Assembly: GCF_024347395.1 (NCBI RefSeq)
Contig: NZ_AP025472.1
Coordinates: 1,860,001 to 1,924,000 of the forward strand
DNA from: Vibrio cortegadensis
GTDB lineage: Bacteria > Pseudomonadota > Gammaproteobacteria > Enterobacterales > Vibrionaceae
Length of the DNA: 64,000 bases
Direction: 5' to 3'
Below are positions 23,762 to 32,778 of the stretch, one piece after another. Below the pieces are notes generated by a model. It had not been told where the DNA came from. It saw nothing but the letters and a program-made list of their open reading frames with translations, and did not search any database. Position 1 is the first letter of the stretch. Every line of letters begins with the position of its first letter. Position numbers and translations under genes: made by a program.

Positions 23762-25594
23762 CTATTGTTTCAATGCTTGATAAATAATTTCTGCCAAAGA
23801 AATACTAATACCGGGCACTTTGGCTATTTCTTCAACAGTAGCACGTTTTAATTCTTGCAATCCGCCCATGTTCTTTAGTAAGGCTTGTCTGCGTTTCGGA
23901 CCGACACCTTCGATCCCCTCTAAAGGGCTCGTGCGACGCGTTTTGCCACGTTTAGCTCTATGTCCAGCAATCGCATGATTATGGCTTTCATCACGAATAT
24001 GTTGAATGAGGTGAAGTGCAGGTGCATCACTTGGTAAATTAAACTCTTCACCATCGGTAGTAATCAAGGTTTCAAGCCCGGGTTTACGAGTAACGCCTTT
24101 AGCAATACCAATCATGATTGGGCGTTTTGGCCAATCTTCCCAATGTTTGGAAATTATCTCTAGTGACCGATTCAGTTGCCCTTTGCCACCATCGATGAAA
24201 ATCACATCAGGTATTTTATCTACATCCAGTTGTTTGGAGTAACGGCGCTCTAGAACTTGACCCATTGCCGCGTAATCATCACCACCTGTAATTCCGGTAA
24301 TATTATAGCGGCGATACTCCTGCTTCACGGGGCCTTCATGATTGAAGACAACACATGACGCAATCGTACTTTCACCCATAGTATGACTAATGTCGAAACA
24401 TTCCATTCTGCGAATTGATTCAACCGCCAACACATCTTGAAGCTCTTTGAAGCGCTGGTTGACCGTCATCTTATGATTTATTTTGGTCGTGATCGCGGTT
24501 AATGCATTGGTGTTAGCAAGTTTAAGGTACTGACTTCGACTTTTCGTTGGGTTCGTCTGAAATGTGATTTTCCGCCCAGCAACATCGCTTAAGGCATCCT
24601 GGAGAGCGTTTGTCTCTTCAACTAAGCCCGCACTTAATATTATTCGGGTCGGTATAGTTCGCGATTCGTTATGTGCCAAATAATATTGACTGAGGAAACT
24701 ATAAAAGACCTCTTCCGAGGTTGTCTTGCTGGGTATTTTTGGAAAATGGCTACGACTACCCAGGATCTTACCCTGTCGGATCATCAAAATATGGATGCAT
24801 GCAATGCCATTCTCTTGAGCAAAACCGAGTACATCCATGTCGTCCATACTGTCTTCAGAGACAAATTGCTGCTCTTGAACTCGTCGAATTGCCTGAATCT
24901 GATCTCTGAACCCTGCGGCCTCTTCGAATTTGAGTTGCTGGCTCGCCTTATCCATCTTGTCGATCAAAGTTTCAAGTACTTGCTTATCTTTGCCTTTCAA
25001 GAACAGACGAACATACCCCACCAGCTCGGCATAATCTTCATCGGATATGATGCTTTTCACACATGGTGCGGCACAACGTCCAATTTGGTACATCAAGCAC
25101 GGACGAGTACGATTACCATAAACCGTATCTTCACATTGTCTAACTGGGAATATTTTTTGAATTAAATGAAGTGTTTCTCGAACCGCACCAGAGTCAGGAT
25201 AAGGACCAAAATATTCGCCTTTGCGCTTTTTCGTTCCTCGGTGCATTGATAACCGTGGATGTTTATGTCCGCTGATAAAGATGTATGGGTAAGACTTATC
25301 ATCTCTCAATAAAACATTGTACTTAGGCAAATACTGCTTAATGTAGTTATGTTCTAAGATCAGAGCTTCTGTCTCAGTATGTGTCACTGTGACGTCAATT
25401 TTATCGATATTACTTACAAGAGCGCGCGTTTTTTCACTATCCACTCTTTTGCGGAAATAACTAGAAAGGCGTTTTTGGAGGTCTTTGGCTTTTCCTACAT
25501 ATATCACAACAGCATCGGCGTTATACATACGATAAACGCCGGGCTGATGTGTGACTGTTTTTAGAAAAGCTACCGAGTCAAACGATGATGTCAC
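23762..25594 (-). CDS. uvrC: Excinuclease ABC subunit C
   Basis: Makes the dual incisions in nucleotide excision repair. 610 aa. N-terminal GIY-YIG nuclease (GVYRMYNADAVVIYVGKAKDLQKRL), a UVR motif that binds UvrB (DKMDKASQQLKFEEAAGFRDQI), the RNase H-like C-terminal nuclease (ECFDISHTMGES, FIDGGKGQL) and a helix-hairpin-helix pair (IEGVGPKRRQALLKNMGG). The GTG start shares its first G with the uvrY stop (TAGTG), so the two are coupled. Confidence 0.98.
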   Translation of the reverse strand: MTSSFDSVAFLKTVTHQPGVYRMYNADAVVIYVGKAKDLQKRLSSYFRKRVDSEKTRALVSNIDKIDVTVTHTETEALILEHNYIKQYLPKYNVLLRDDKSYPYIFISGHKHPRLSMHRGTKKRKGEYFGPYPDSGAVRETLHLIQKIFPVRQCEDTVYGNRTRPCLMYQIGRCAAPCVKSIISDEDYAELVGYVRLFLKGKDKQVLETLIDKMDKASQQLKFEEAAGFRDQIQAIRRVQEQQFVSEDSMDDMDVLGFAQENGIACIHILMIRQGKILGSRSHFPKIPSKTTSEEVFYSFLSQYYLAHNESRTIPTRIILSAGLVEETNALQDALSDVAGRKITFQTNPTKSRSQYLKLANTNALTAITTKINHKMTVNQRFKELQDVLAVESIRRMECFDISHTMGESTIASCVVFNHEGPVKQEYRRYNITGITGGDDYAAMGQVLERRYSKQLDVDKIPDVIFIDGGKGQLNRSLEIISKHWEDWPKRPIMIGIAKGVTRKPGLETLITTDGEEFNLPSDAPALHLIQHIRDESHNHAIAGHRAKRGKTRRTSPLEGIEGVGPKRRQALLKNMGGLQELKRATVEEIAKVPGISISLAEIIYQALKQ

Positions 25595-26238
25595 TACAAG
25601 GTCTCGGTATCTAAAATTCCATGTCGAATAGCCAAATGGGTCAGCTCGACATCACCACCTATATCTAACTTGCTAAACAAGCGGTAGCGATAGCTATTGA
25701 CTGTTTTTGGACTTAAATTTAATTGCTCTGAAATATCCGTTACTTTCTGTCCTTTGGTGATCATCATCATGATCTGAAGTTCACGTTCAGAAAGATCTTT
25801 AAATGGATTCTCAGACGCAGGCGAAAACTGACTTAATGCCATTTGCTGCGCAATTTCTGGGGAAATATATCGCTGTCCAGTATGAACGACACGAATAGCA
25901 TTCACCATTTCGTCAGGACCTGCACCTTTGGTTAGATAACCGGCAGCTCCTGCTTGCATCACTTTAGTTGGAAACGGATTCTCCGTATGAACCGTCAAAA
26001 CAATGATTCTAACATCTGGATTATATCGCAAGATTTTTTTGGTCGCTTCAAGCCCACCAATACCCGGCATATTCATATCCATCAAAATAACGTCGGTATT
26101 ATTACTCCGACACCATTTTACTGCATCTTCACCGCTTTCAGCTTCCCCTGCTACGTTCATTCCACGGACGTCTTCTATAATACGTCGTATCCCTGTGCGA
26201 ACCAGCTCGTGATCATCTACAAGGAAAACATTTATCAA
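25594..26238 (-). CDS. uvrY: Response regulator UvrY/VarA (LuxR/FixJ family)
   Basis: DNA-binding partner of the BarA/VarS sensor kinase; in Vibrio (VarA) it activates the Csr small RNAs. 214 aa from TTG 26238, where the product starts MINVFLVDDHELVR like other UvrY proteins and GGAGA lies 8 nt upstream; the frame extends to 26316 without support. Receiver domain with Asp54 (VILMDMNMPG) and Lys in YLTKGAG, then a LuxR-type helix-turn-helix (LSERELQIMMMITKGQKVTDIS, LSPKTVNSYRYRLF). Transcribed with uvrC and pgsA. Confidence 0.96.
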   Translation of the reverse strand: MINVFLVDDHELVRTGIRRIIEDVRGMNVAGEAESGEDAVKWCRSNNTDVILMDMNMPGIGGLEATKKILRYNPDVRIIVLTVHTENPFPTKVMQAGAAGYLTKGAGPDEMVNAIRVVHTGQRYISPEIAQQMALSQFSPASENPFKDLSERELQIMMMITKGQKVTDISEQLNLSPKTVNSYRYRLFSKLDIGGDVELTHLAIRHGILDTETL

Positions 26239-26378
26239 ACTTGTATCTCCACACTTGTCTATTGGTTCTGCATCCCCAAAATATGGGAAGCAGCATGGTT
26301 GCTTATAGTAACGCATTTCGTATAAAAATGCTTACCAAGAATATGTGCCCAAACTCAAACTTTAGCAAGAACTTATTT

Positions 26379-26413
26379 TATAAGAACAAAAAATCATCGT
26401 TAAAGTTCTTATA
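26379..26413. repeat. 9-bp inverted repeat in the uvrY-polB gap
   Basis: TATAAGAAC (26379-26387) and GTTCTTATA (26405-26413), 17 bp apart, with a related AAGAACTTA just to the left (26368-26376). It lies 140 bp before the uvrY start, so it may be an operator for uvrY or for polB. The rest of 26239-26617 is AT-rich; no LexA box of the CTGT-N8-ACAG type is found although polB is an SOS gene in E. coli. Confidence 0.5.
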
Positions 26414-26617
26414 GATCACTAAGTTAAAGTATTACCTGAGCAACTAAAACGATTGTGATCAACTTGTTACATGTGCAACTAACAACTTAAATCACTCTGC
26501 TGAATATTAACTTTTGTGTATATTTATCCACCGCATTTATTTAATACTCGCATAACAACTCCCAATCTTCTTTTATTCTTACTGAGGTTTGTTATTATCT
26601 CATCACTATTTTTTTGA

Positions 26618-28990
26618 GTGTCTATTTTGAATACTGAACAGGGGTTTATTCTTACCCGCCAAGCCAGAGATACATCTGGTGCAACTCAAATTGACTTATG
26701 GCTCAGCACGCCTAACGGGCCTACGCTATTAACGATACCTCAAGAAAAACCCATTTTCTTTATTCCACAATCCACTCTTTCTCAGTGTCAAACCATCGCG
26801 CAGCAAGAGTCGGTTAATGTCCAGTTTAAACCTTTACCTTTAACTTCTTTTGAGCAGCATTCACTTACTGGCTGTTACTTCAATACGAGTAAAGACGCCA
26901 ATAAATTTTCAGCGACGTTGGCATTAAATGACATCACCACATATGAGGCCGATATTAAACTCGCCGACAGGTATTTAATGGAGCGATTCATTAAAGGCGG
27001 TGTTGAATTCACAGGGCGACAAAAACAGAAGCAATCGTATCGACATATCGAACAAGCAAAATGCAGAGCGACCGATTACATACCGTCACTTTCTGTCGTA
27101 TCAATTGATATCGAATGTTCCGAAAAAGGGATTCTTTACTCTATAGGGTTAGATAGCCCTATGGACAGCCGAGTCATTATGATCGGGCCTTCGCAACCCA
27201 GTGAAACACAGATCCAATGGGTCTCCGATGAGAGATCCCTGCTAATCGCAATGGTTGATTGGTTTCAACAATTTGATCCCGACATTATTATTGGGTGGAA
27301 TGTTATTGATTTTGATTTCCGGCTTTTGCATAAGCGCGCTGAATGGCATCACTTAGCTTTAAAAATTGGTCGAGCAAAGCAATCCAGTTTCTTTCGAACC
27401 TCTAACCAAAGTCAGCAAGGTTTTATCACCATTCCAGGTCGAGTCGTTCTTGATGGCATTGATACCTTAAAAACCGCGACTTACCATTTTCGCTCCTGGT
27501 CGTTAGAATCTGTCTCAAGAGAGTTACTTGGTGAAGGCAAAGACATCCATAATGTTCATGACAGAATGGATGAAATCAATCGAATGTTCCGTGAAGATAA
27601 ACCTTCACTCGCTCGTTATAACTTGCAAGATTGCGTACTCGTAAATCGAATATTTCAACATACGCATTTACTCGATTTTGCTATAGAAAGAACACGATTG
27701 ACTGGCGTAGAACTTGACCGGATTGGCGGTTCTGTCGCGGCTTTCACCAATTTGTATCTCCCACAGATCCATCGCTCAGGTTATGTCGCCCCCAATTTAG
27801 CGCCTGAAAACTGGATTGCTAGCCCTGGCGGCTATGTTATGGACTCGATTCCACAGCTCTACGACTCTGTTCTGGTACTCGATTTCAAAAGTCTTTATCC
27901 CTCAATTATTCGTTCATTTCTGATTGACCCTATCGGTTTAATTGAAGGGCTGAAACAAGAGATAGGTAATGACGAAAAGGGATCGGTACCTGGCTTTAGA
28001 GGTGGTCAATTTCATCGGAAACAACATTTCTTGCCTAAGATGATCGAAGATCTATGGGCTGCTCGCGACATCGCAAAGAAGAATAATGAAAAAGCATTTT
28101 CACAAGCGATAAAAATCATCATGAACTCTTTCTATGGCGTTTTAGGCTCTTCTGGTTGCCGTTTTTTTGATACTCGACTTGCCTCCTCAATCACGATGCG
28201 CGGTCATGAAATAATGAAACAGACCAAAATGCTGATTGAGCAACGCGGCTATCAAGTGATCTATGGTGATACCGACTCCACCTTTGTCTCGCTAAACGGT
28301 CAATTATCACAGCAAGAAGCTGACAAGATTGGTCACCAATTAGTTGAAGAAATTAACGAGTGGTGGACTGCTCATCTAAGGGAGGAGTACAACCTCACGT
28401 CGATTTTAGAGATTGAATTCGAAACCCATTACCGTAAGTTCCTCATGCCCACCATTCGGGGTTCAGAGACGGGCTCAAAGAAACGTTATGCAGGGCTGAC
28501 TGGAGAAGGTGACAATGAGAAAATCATTTTTAAAGGATTAGAAAGTGCCAGAACGGATTGGACACCGCTTGCACAACGATTTCAACAGCAACTCTACCAA
28601 ATGGTTTTTCATGGTGAAGATCCAAGTGAATACGTCCGTCAATTTGTTGAACAGACCAAGGCAGGTCAATTCGATGATGAGCTAAGCTATCAAAAACGAT
28701 TACGCAGAAAACTGCACGAATATCAGAAAAACGTGCCACCTCAAGTCAGAGCAGCGCGTATGGCAGATGAGATAAATGCGAAGCGCGGTCGTCCTCTTCA
28801 ATATCAGAATAAGGGGCGAATCGAGTATGTCATCACCATCAACGGCCCTGAACCAAAAGAGTACCAGCAGAGCTTAATCGATTATCAACACTATGTAGAC
28901 AAGCAGATTAAACCCGTTGCCGAAGCTATTCTTCCATTTATTGATATCGACTTTGAGCGACTCAATGCCGCTCAACTAGGACTATTTTAA
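26618..28990 (+). CDS. polB: DNA polymerase II
   Basis: Family B repair polymerase for replication restart and translesion synthesis. 790 aa from GTG 26618; a TTG at 26627 would give the more usual MNTEQGF start, and neither has a strong binding site. The exonuclease Exo I motif is SIDIECS, Exo II GWNVIDFDF and Exo III in YNLQDCVL. Polymerase motifs are DFKSLYPSI (A), KIIMNSFYG (B) and YGDTDST (C), all intact. Stands alone with no terminator visible before the convergent gene at 29001. Confidence 0.97.
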   Translation: MSILNTEQGFILTRQARDTSGATQIDLWLSTPNGPTLLTIPQEKPIFFIPQSTLSQCQTIAQQESVNVQFKPLPLTSFEQHSLTGCYFNTSKDANKFSATLALNDITTYEADIKLADRYLMERFIKGGVEFTGRQKQKQSYRHIEQAKCRATDYIPSLSVVSIDIECSEKGILYSIGLDSPMDSRVIMIGPSQPSETQIQWVSDERSLLIAMVDWFQQFDPDIIIGWNVIDFDFRLLHKRAEWHHLALKIGRAKQSSFFRTSNQSQQGFITIPGRVVLDGIDTLKTATYHFRSWSLESVSRELLGEGKDIHNVHDRMDEINRMFREDKPSLARYNLQDCVLVNRIFQHTHLLDFAIERTRLTGVELDRIGGSVAAFTNLYLPQIHRSGYVAPNLAPENWIASPGGYVMDSIPQLYDSVLVLDFKSLYPSIIRSFLIDPIGLIEGLKQEIGNDEKGSVPGFRGGQFHRKQHFLPKMIEDLWAARDIAKKNNEKAFSQAIKIIMNSFYGVLGSSGCRFFDTRLASSITMRGHEIMKQTKMLIEQRGYQVIYGDTDSTFVSLNGQLSQQEADKIGHQLVEEINEWWTAHLREEYNLTSILEIEFETHYRKFLMPTIRGSETGSKKRYAGLTGEGDNEKIIFKGLESARTDWTPLAQRFQQQLYQMVFHGEDPSEYVRQFVEQTKAGQFDDELSYQKRLRRKLHEYQKNVPPQVRAARMADEINAKRGRPLQYQNKGRIEYVITINGPEPKEYQQSLIDYQHYVDKQIKPVAEAILPFIDIDFERLNAAQLGLF

Positions 28991-29000
28991 TAAAGAAGCA

Positions 29001-29768
29001 CTACCCAATTTTAAACTCTGTTTTTTTATACTGTTTCGTCAACCAAGCACCAAACCCATCCAAGATCCCAATCACGGAGCGTTTCGGGATCAACTTTCCT
29101 GTGAGCAGTATATTTAATCGTTGAATTTCGACCTCTTTATCTGGATGGTAACGTAAGAACTCTTTCCCACATTCCGTTGGGTCATCAAACCAGCGTTTAT
29201 CGCGATACATGATCAGCGAGTAACTAGCCCTAAGCAACTTTTTAGCAATCGTAACTTGCGCGTGTATCTGCTCGTGTGCCGTAGCCGCTTTTGCGATCCT
29301 ATGGCGATAGATCTCCAACCAATCATCTACATCCATATTCCAGTGTTTTGCAATTTCCCAGCTAGGTTCGAATTCACCATAACAATCTGACAGATCTTCT
29401 CCATAGATGCATACGCAGCAGTGCTTAAGCATAAAACCCCAAGTGAAAATATTATCTAGATCGACAATATCACTCACCAACGCTGTCTTAATTGAAACCT
29501 CAGTAAGTTGCGGAAAGCTTTTCTGAAAACGCCATTTAATAGTATTAAGCAGTGTCGTTCGGTTATCGTTAAATTCGCGATGAGTGATCACAACGACATC
29601 CAAGTTGGAGCGACCAACCTTTGCCGACTTTCTTGCAACACTACCGTAGAGATAGACACTGTGTAGGTTGGTTCCAAGCCCACCCTTGAGGAATTTCAAA
29701 AGATCAGTGATTGCCGGTTGGAATTCGGCCTGAAACGGCGAGCTTGGATTGATAACGGGTAATACCAT
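29001..29768 (-). CDS. Nucleotidyltransferase-like protein with altered metal motif
   Basis: 255 aa. Residues 38-60 resemble the NTP_transf_2 (MNT/aminoglycoside nucleotidyltransferase) motif: YGSVARKSAKVGRSNLDVVV. The usual G-S-x(9-13)-D-x-D is here S-N55-L-D57, so the first metal-binding aspartate is Asn. The rest is helical, with DDPTECGKEFLRYHPDKE towards the end. Convergent with polB by 10 bp and divergent from yciU. Could be a catalytically altered nucleotidyltransferase or a nucleotide-binding protein. Target unknown. Confidence 0.65.
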   Translation of the reverse strand: MVLPVINPSSPFQAEFQPAITDLLKFLKGGLGTNLHSVYLYGSVARKSAKVGRSNLDVVVITHREFNDNRTTLLNTIKWRFQKSFPQLTEVSIKTALVSDIVDLDNIFTWGFMLKHCCVCIYGEDLSDCYGEFEPSWEIAKHWNMDVDDWLEIYRHRIAKAATAHEQIHAQVTIAKKLLRASYSLIMYRDKRWFDDPTECGKEFLRYHPDKEVEIQRLNILLTGKLIPKRSVIGILDGFGAWLTKQYKKTEFKIG

Positions 29769-29915
29769 CTTGATTATTTGTCTTTAAAAATGAAAAAGAA
29801 TACACAAGGTTATGATCTACTAGCTGAATCAATCGATCAAGTTATTCCTTTTATAGTGCGTGGCTTGATATACTATGTCCCAAGCACTTTAAGTCTACCC
29901 AATGAAGGTTACACA

Positions 29916-30236
29916 ATGACAGAACTAATTTCTTATGATGACGCTATCGATGTGGCATACGACATCTTCCTAGAAATGGCACCAGACAACCTAGAACCTG
30001 CGGATGTCATTCTATTCACTGCACAATTTGAAGACCGAGGCGCTGCTGAACTGGTAGAGACTGGAGACGACTGGGTACAAGAAGTTGGATTTGAAGTTGA
30101 TAAAGAAGTTTACGCTGAAATTAGAATTGGCCTAGTCAATGAAGCTGACGATGTCCTAGACGATGTGTTTGCTCGTTTACTTATCAGCCGAGACCCAGAC
30201 AACCGTTCTTGCCACGCCCTATGGAAACGCGACTAG
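29916..30236 (+). CDS. yciU: Putative double-stranded DNA mimic protein (DUF440)
   Basis: 106 aa from ATG 29916, with AAGG 8 nt upstream; the frame opens at 29778 but those residues lack family resemblance. Clearly the DUF440/YciU/HI1450 family: AYDIFLEMAPDNLEPADVILFTAQFEDRGAAEL aligns along its length with E. coli YciU. The protein is strongly acidic. HI1450 has a charge surface proposed to imitate DNA and bind HU; that role is inferred from the family. Confidence 0.9.
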   Translation: MTELISYDDAIDVAYDIFLEMAPDNLEPADVILFTAQFEDRGAAELVETGDDWVQEVGFEVDKEVYAEIRIGLVNEADDVLDDVFARLLISRDPDNRSCHALWKRD

Positions 30237-30276
30237 TTCTTACCATTTTCGCTTCGTTTTCATCAGCGTAAAGATT

Positions 30277-30317
30277 AAGCCTGAGCCTACTTTTAACTAC
30301 GGCACTCAGGCTTTTTT
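30277..30317 (+). terminator. Terminator of yciU
   Basis: Stem AAGCCTGAG/CTCAGGCTT with a 19-nt apical region that itself can pair (CC/GG), followed by TTTTTATT. Confidence 0.85.
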
Positions 30318-30353
30318 ATTCTCTTTTACTTATCTTTGCATTCGATTTCAATT

Positions 30354-30836
30354 ATGACAAAAGCAACAAATGGCACCTTAGCTAAAGGCTACTCTTGCAT
30401 TGGCCTGTTTAATCCTAAAACACCGGAAAACGTCGGTTCAGTCATGCGCGCTGCAGGCTGTTATGACGTAAACTCAGTATTCTACACGGGAACACGTTAC
30501 GATCTCGCGAGACAATTTTGTACTGATACAAAAGAACAGCATTTAGATATTCCTCTTATCGGAGTTGAAAGCTTAAAAGATATTATTCCTTTGGGCTGTG
30601 TTCCTGTTGCGGTCGATTTAATCGAAGGGGCGAAACCTCTTCCTGACTACAAGCATCCACCTCGTGCCTTTTATATTTTTGGCCCTGAAGATGGAACACT
30701 GAAAAAAGAGATCACTGATTTTTGTCGCGAAACGATCTACGTACCGACCAATGGTTGCATGAACCTTGCGGCTGCGGTAAACGTAATCCTCTACGATCGA
30801 ATGGCGAAAGGCGATAACTTTTCAAACCATAAGTGA
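30354..30836 (+). CDS. SpoU-family RNA 2'-O-methyltransferase
   Basis: 160 aa from ATG 30354. A SPOUT knot methyltransferase of the TrmH/SpoU type: motif 1 NPKTPENVGSVMRAAGCY, motif 2 IFGPEDGTL and motif 3 VPTNGCMNLAAAVNVILYDR are intact. Such enzymes methylate ribose 2'-OH in tRNA or rRNA; the target here cannot be told, though the minimal length without an extra RNA-binding domain is like TrmL. Short intergenic start region with no good binding site. Convergent with rluB. Confidence 0.88.
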   Translation: MTKATNGTLAKGYSCIGLFNPKTPENVGSVMRAAGCYDVNSVFYTGTRYDLARQFCTDTKEQHLDIPLIGVESLKDIIPLGCVPVAVDLIEGAKPLPDYKHPPRAFYIFGPEDGTLKKEITDFCRETIYVPTNGCMNLAAAVNVILYDRMAKGDNFSNHK

Positions 30837-30883
30837 TCTAAGTTAGCGATGAATTGAAGAGCATCAATCTCATTATTGAGGCA

Positions 30884-30917
30884 CAAAAAAACCTGCCATA
30901 TTAAGCAGGTTTTTTTA
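30884..30917. terminator. Bidirectional terminator between the SpoU gene and rluB
   Basis: Stem AAAAAACCTGC/GCAGGTTTTTT, loop of about 8 nt; T tracts on both strands. Confidence 0.92.
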
Positions 30918-30933
30918 TTTAACTTATGAAACT

Positions 30934-31965
30934 CTAGATACGAGTTCTTGGCTTACTCGGCTTACTTGGACGGCCGTTATTCGGTTTTCTTGAACCCGGT
31001 TTCGGCTTCGCCTTGTTTGCAGAACCTTTCGGTGGTGCTCCAGCTTCATTTGTTGTCGTACCACGAGTATTCGGTTTTTGACGTTTCTGCTGATTACTGC
31101 GGCCTTTCGGTGCATTTGCACGCTCTTCGTGACGCTTAACTGCGCGACGAATTTTTTGGCTACGAGAACGCTCACGCTGACGCGAAGTATTGTTCGCATC
31201 AAGATCAAGCATTGTCTCTTTCTCAGCAGGAAGTTCTACTAATGTTCTTAAGTAGTTAACTTCTGTTAGATCAAGCTCTTTCCAACCGCCACGAGGTAAT
31301 TTCTTATCTAAGTAGATATCACCATAACGAACACGCTTAAGACGGCTTACCGTGGTATCTTGCGATTCCCACAAACGACGAACTTCACGGTTACGACCTT
31401 CGTTGATTGCTACATAGAAAGTGTGGTTCATACCTTCACCGCCAGCATAAACAACATCTTCGAAACGAGCCATACCATCTTCAAGCTTAACGCCGCGAAC
31501 TACATTCTTAACTTTGTCTTCGTTGATTTCACCAAAAACACGAACCAAGTATTCACGCTCAACTTGACGGCTAGGGTGCATCAAACGGTTAGCAAGTTCA
31601 CCATCCGTTGTAAAAAGTAGTAAACCAGAAGTGTTCGCATCAAGACGACCCACTGAAATCCAACGAGAACCACGGATTTTTGGCAAGCGATCAAATACGG
31701 TACGACGACCTTCAGGATCGTTACGTGTACACAACTCCCCTTCCGGTTTGTAATACGCAAGTACACGACATACAACTTCTTCCGAAGCTTTACCAGAAAC
31801 AGTATGACCATCAATACGGATAACCGCACTTTCGTCTTCTAGGCGCTCACCTAGTTTAGCAACTTGACCATTAATACTAACACGACCCGCTTTAATCAAA
31901 GCTTCAAGTTCACGACGAGAACCGTGACCTGCGCGTGCTAGAACCTTCTGTATTTTTTCGCTCAT
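30934..31965 (-). CDS. rluB: 23S rRNA pseudouridine synthase RluB
   Basis: Makes pseudouridine 2605 in 23S rRNA. 343 aa. N-terminal S4 RNA-binding domain (KIQKVLARAGHGSRRELEALIKAGRV) then the RsuA-type catalytic domain with the Asp in GRLDANTSGLLLFTTDGEL and EGRNREVRRLWES. The last 75 residues are a low-complexity tail rich in Lys, Arg, Asn, Pro and Gly, as in RluB of other gammaproteobacteria. E. coli also has this gene near yciO and trp. Confidence 0.95.
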   Translation of the reverse strand: MSEKIQKVLARAGHGSRRELEALIKAGRVSINGQVAKLGERLEDESAVIRIDGHTVSGKASEEVVCRVLAYYKPEGELCTRNDPEGRRTVFDRLPKIRGSRWISVGRLDANTSGLLLFTTDGELANRLMHPSRQVEREYLVRVFGEINEDKVKNVVRGVKLEDGMARFEDVVYAGGEGMNHTFYVAINEGRNREVRRLWESQDTTVSRLKRVRYGDIYLDKKLPRGGWKELDLTEVNYLRTLVELPAEKETMLDLDANNTSRQRERSRSQKIRRAVKRHEERANAPKGRSNQQKRQKPNTRGTTTNEAGAPPKGSANKAKPKPGSRKPNNGRPSKPSKPRTRI

Positions 31966-32056
31966 TTATCTACTATCTACCTAATTGTCGTCTTCACAGA
32001 CGTCGAATGAATATTTTTGCGATCGAATCGCGGTCGCGTATTATCGCAAATTCAAT

Positions 32057-32094
32057 GAAAAAAAGCATCTGTTATTTCGACAAATGCAGATGCT
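32057..32094 (-). terminator. Terminator of the rnm-yciO transcript
   Basis: Stem AGCATCTG/CAGATGCT with an A-rich left flank (32057-32063), giving a U tract leftward. Confidence 0.75.
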
Positions 32095-32110
32095 CGTTAT
32101 CAAATCAGTT

Positions 32111-32731
32111 TTATTCAAACGGTACCGTATCACCAGCACCAATACGTGAAATCGTGACATCGTCTTCACTAAAATCAACAACCGTAGTTGGTTGCTCACC
32201 TAAATAGCCACCATTTAAGATCACATCAACGGCATGCTCTAGACTGTCACGAATCTCTTCTGGATCGGATTCAGTATGGCTATTACCAGGAAGAATCAAT
32301 GACGTAGACATCAAAGGTTCACCAAGAGCTTCAAGAAGATCTAAGGCAATTTGATTGTCAGGGATACGAATACCGATCGTCTTTCTTTTTGCATTCATCA
32401 AACGACGAGGCACTTCTTTAGTCCCTTTAAAAATAAAGGTGTATGGCCCCGGGGTATTGCTTTTCAATAAGCGGAATGCAGTATTATCGACTCGTGCATA
32501 CAGTGAAATTTCAGAAAGATCACGACATAACAGCGTGAAGTTATGCTTGCTATCTAAACGACGAATTTGGCAAATACGCTCTAACGCTTGTTTGTTTTCT
32601 AACTGACAACCCAATGCGTAACCGGAATCGGTTGGATAGACCACAATCCCGCCATTACGAATGATTGCTACGGCTTGACTGATCAAGCGAGCCTGAGGGT
32701 TTTCAGGGTGTACGTAAAAAAACTGGCTCAT
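32111..32731 (-). CDS. yciO: YciO, Sua5/YrdC-family protein
   Basis: 206 aa. Related to the TsaC/Sua5 L-threonylcarbamoyladenylate synthases used for tRNA t6A. Family features are GGIVVYPTDSGYALGC, KHNFTLLCRDLSEIS, and the GPYTFIFKGTKEVPRR loop with NAKRKTIGIRIPDN. YciO does not replace TsaC in E. coli, so its own role is unsettled. 47 bp downstream of rnm and co-directional, so probably in one transcript. Confidence 0.93.
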   Translation of the reverse strand: MSQFFYVHPENPQARLISQAVAIIRNGGIVVYPTDSGYALGCQLENKQALERICQIRRLDSKHNFTLLCRDLSEISLYARVDNTAFRLLKSNTPGPYTFIFKGTKEVPRRLMNAKRKTIGIRIPDNQIALDLLEALGEPLMSTSLILPGNSHTESDPEEIRDSLEHAVDVILNGGYLGEQPTTVVDFSEDDVTISRIGAGDTVPFE

Positions 32732-32778
32732 TGTAATTCCTCATTATCGAGTCTCTCGACTCTATCTGTGTGGCGTAC

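Noticed and set aside
24671..25165. 164-codon frame antisense to uvrC
   Set aside because: Lies wholly inside a well-supported uvrC; composition mirrors the opposite strand.
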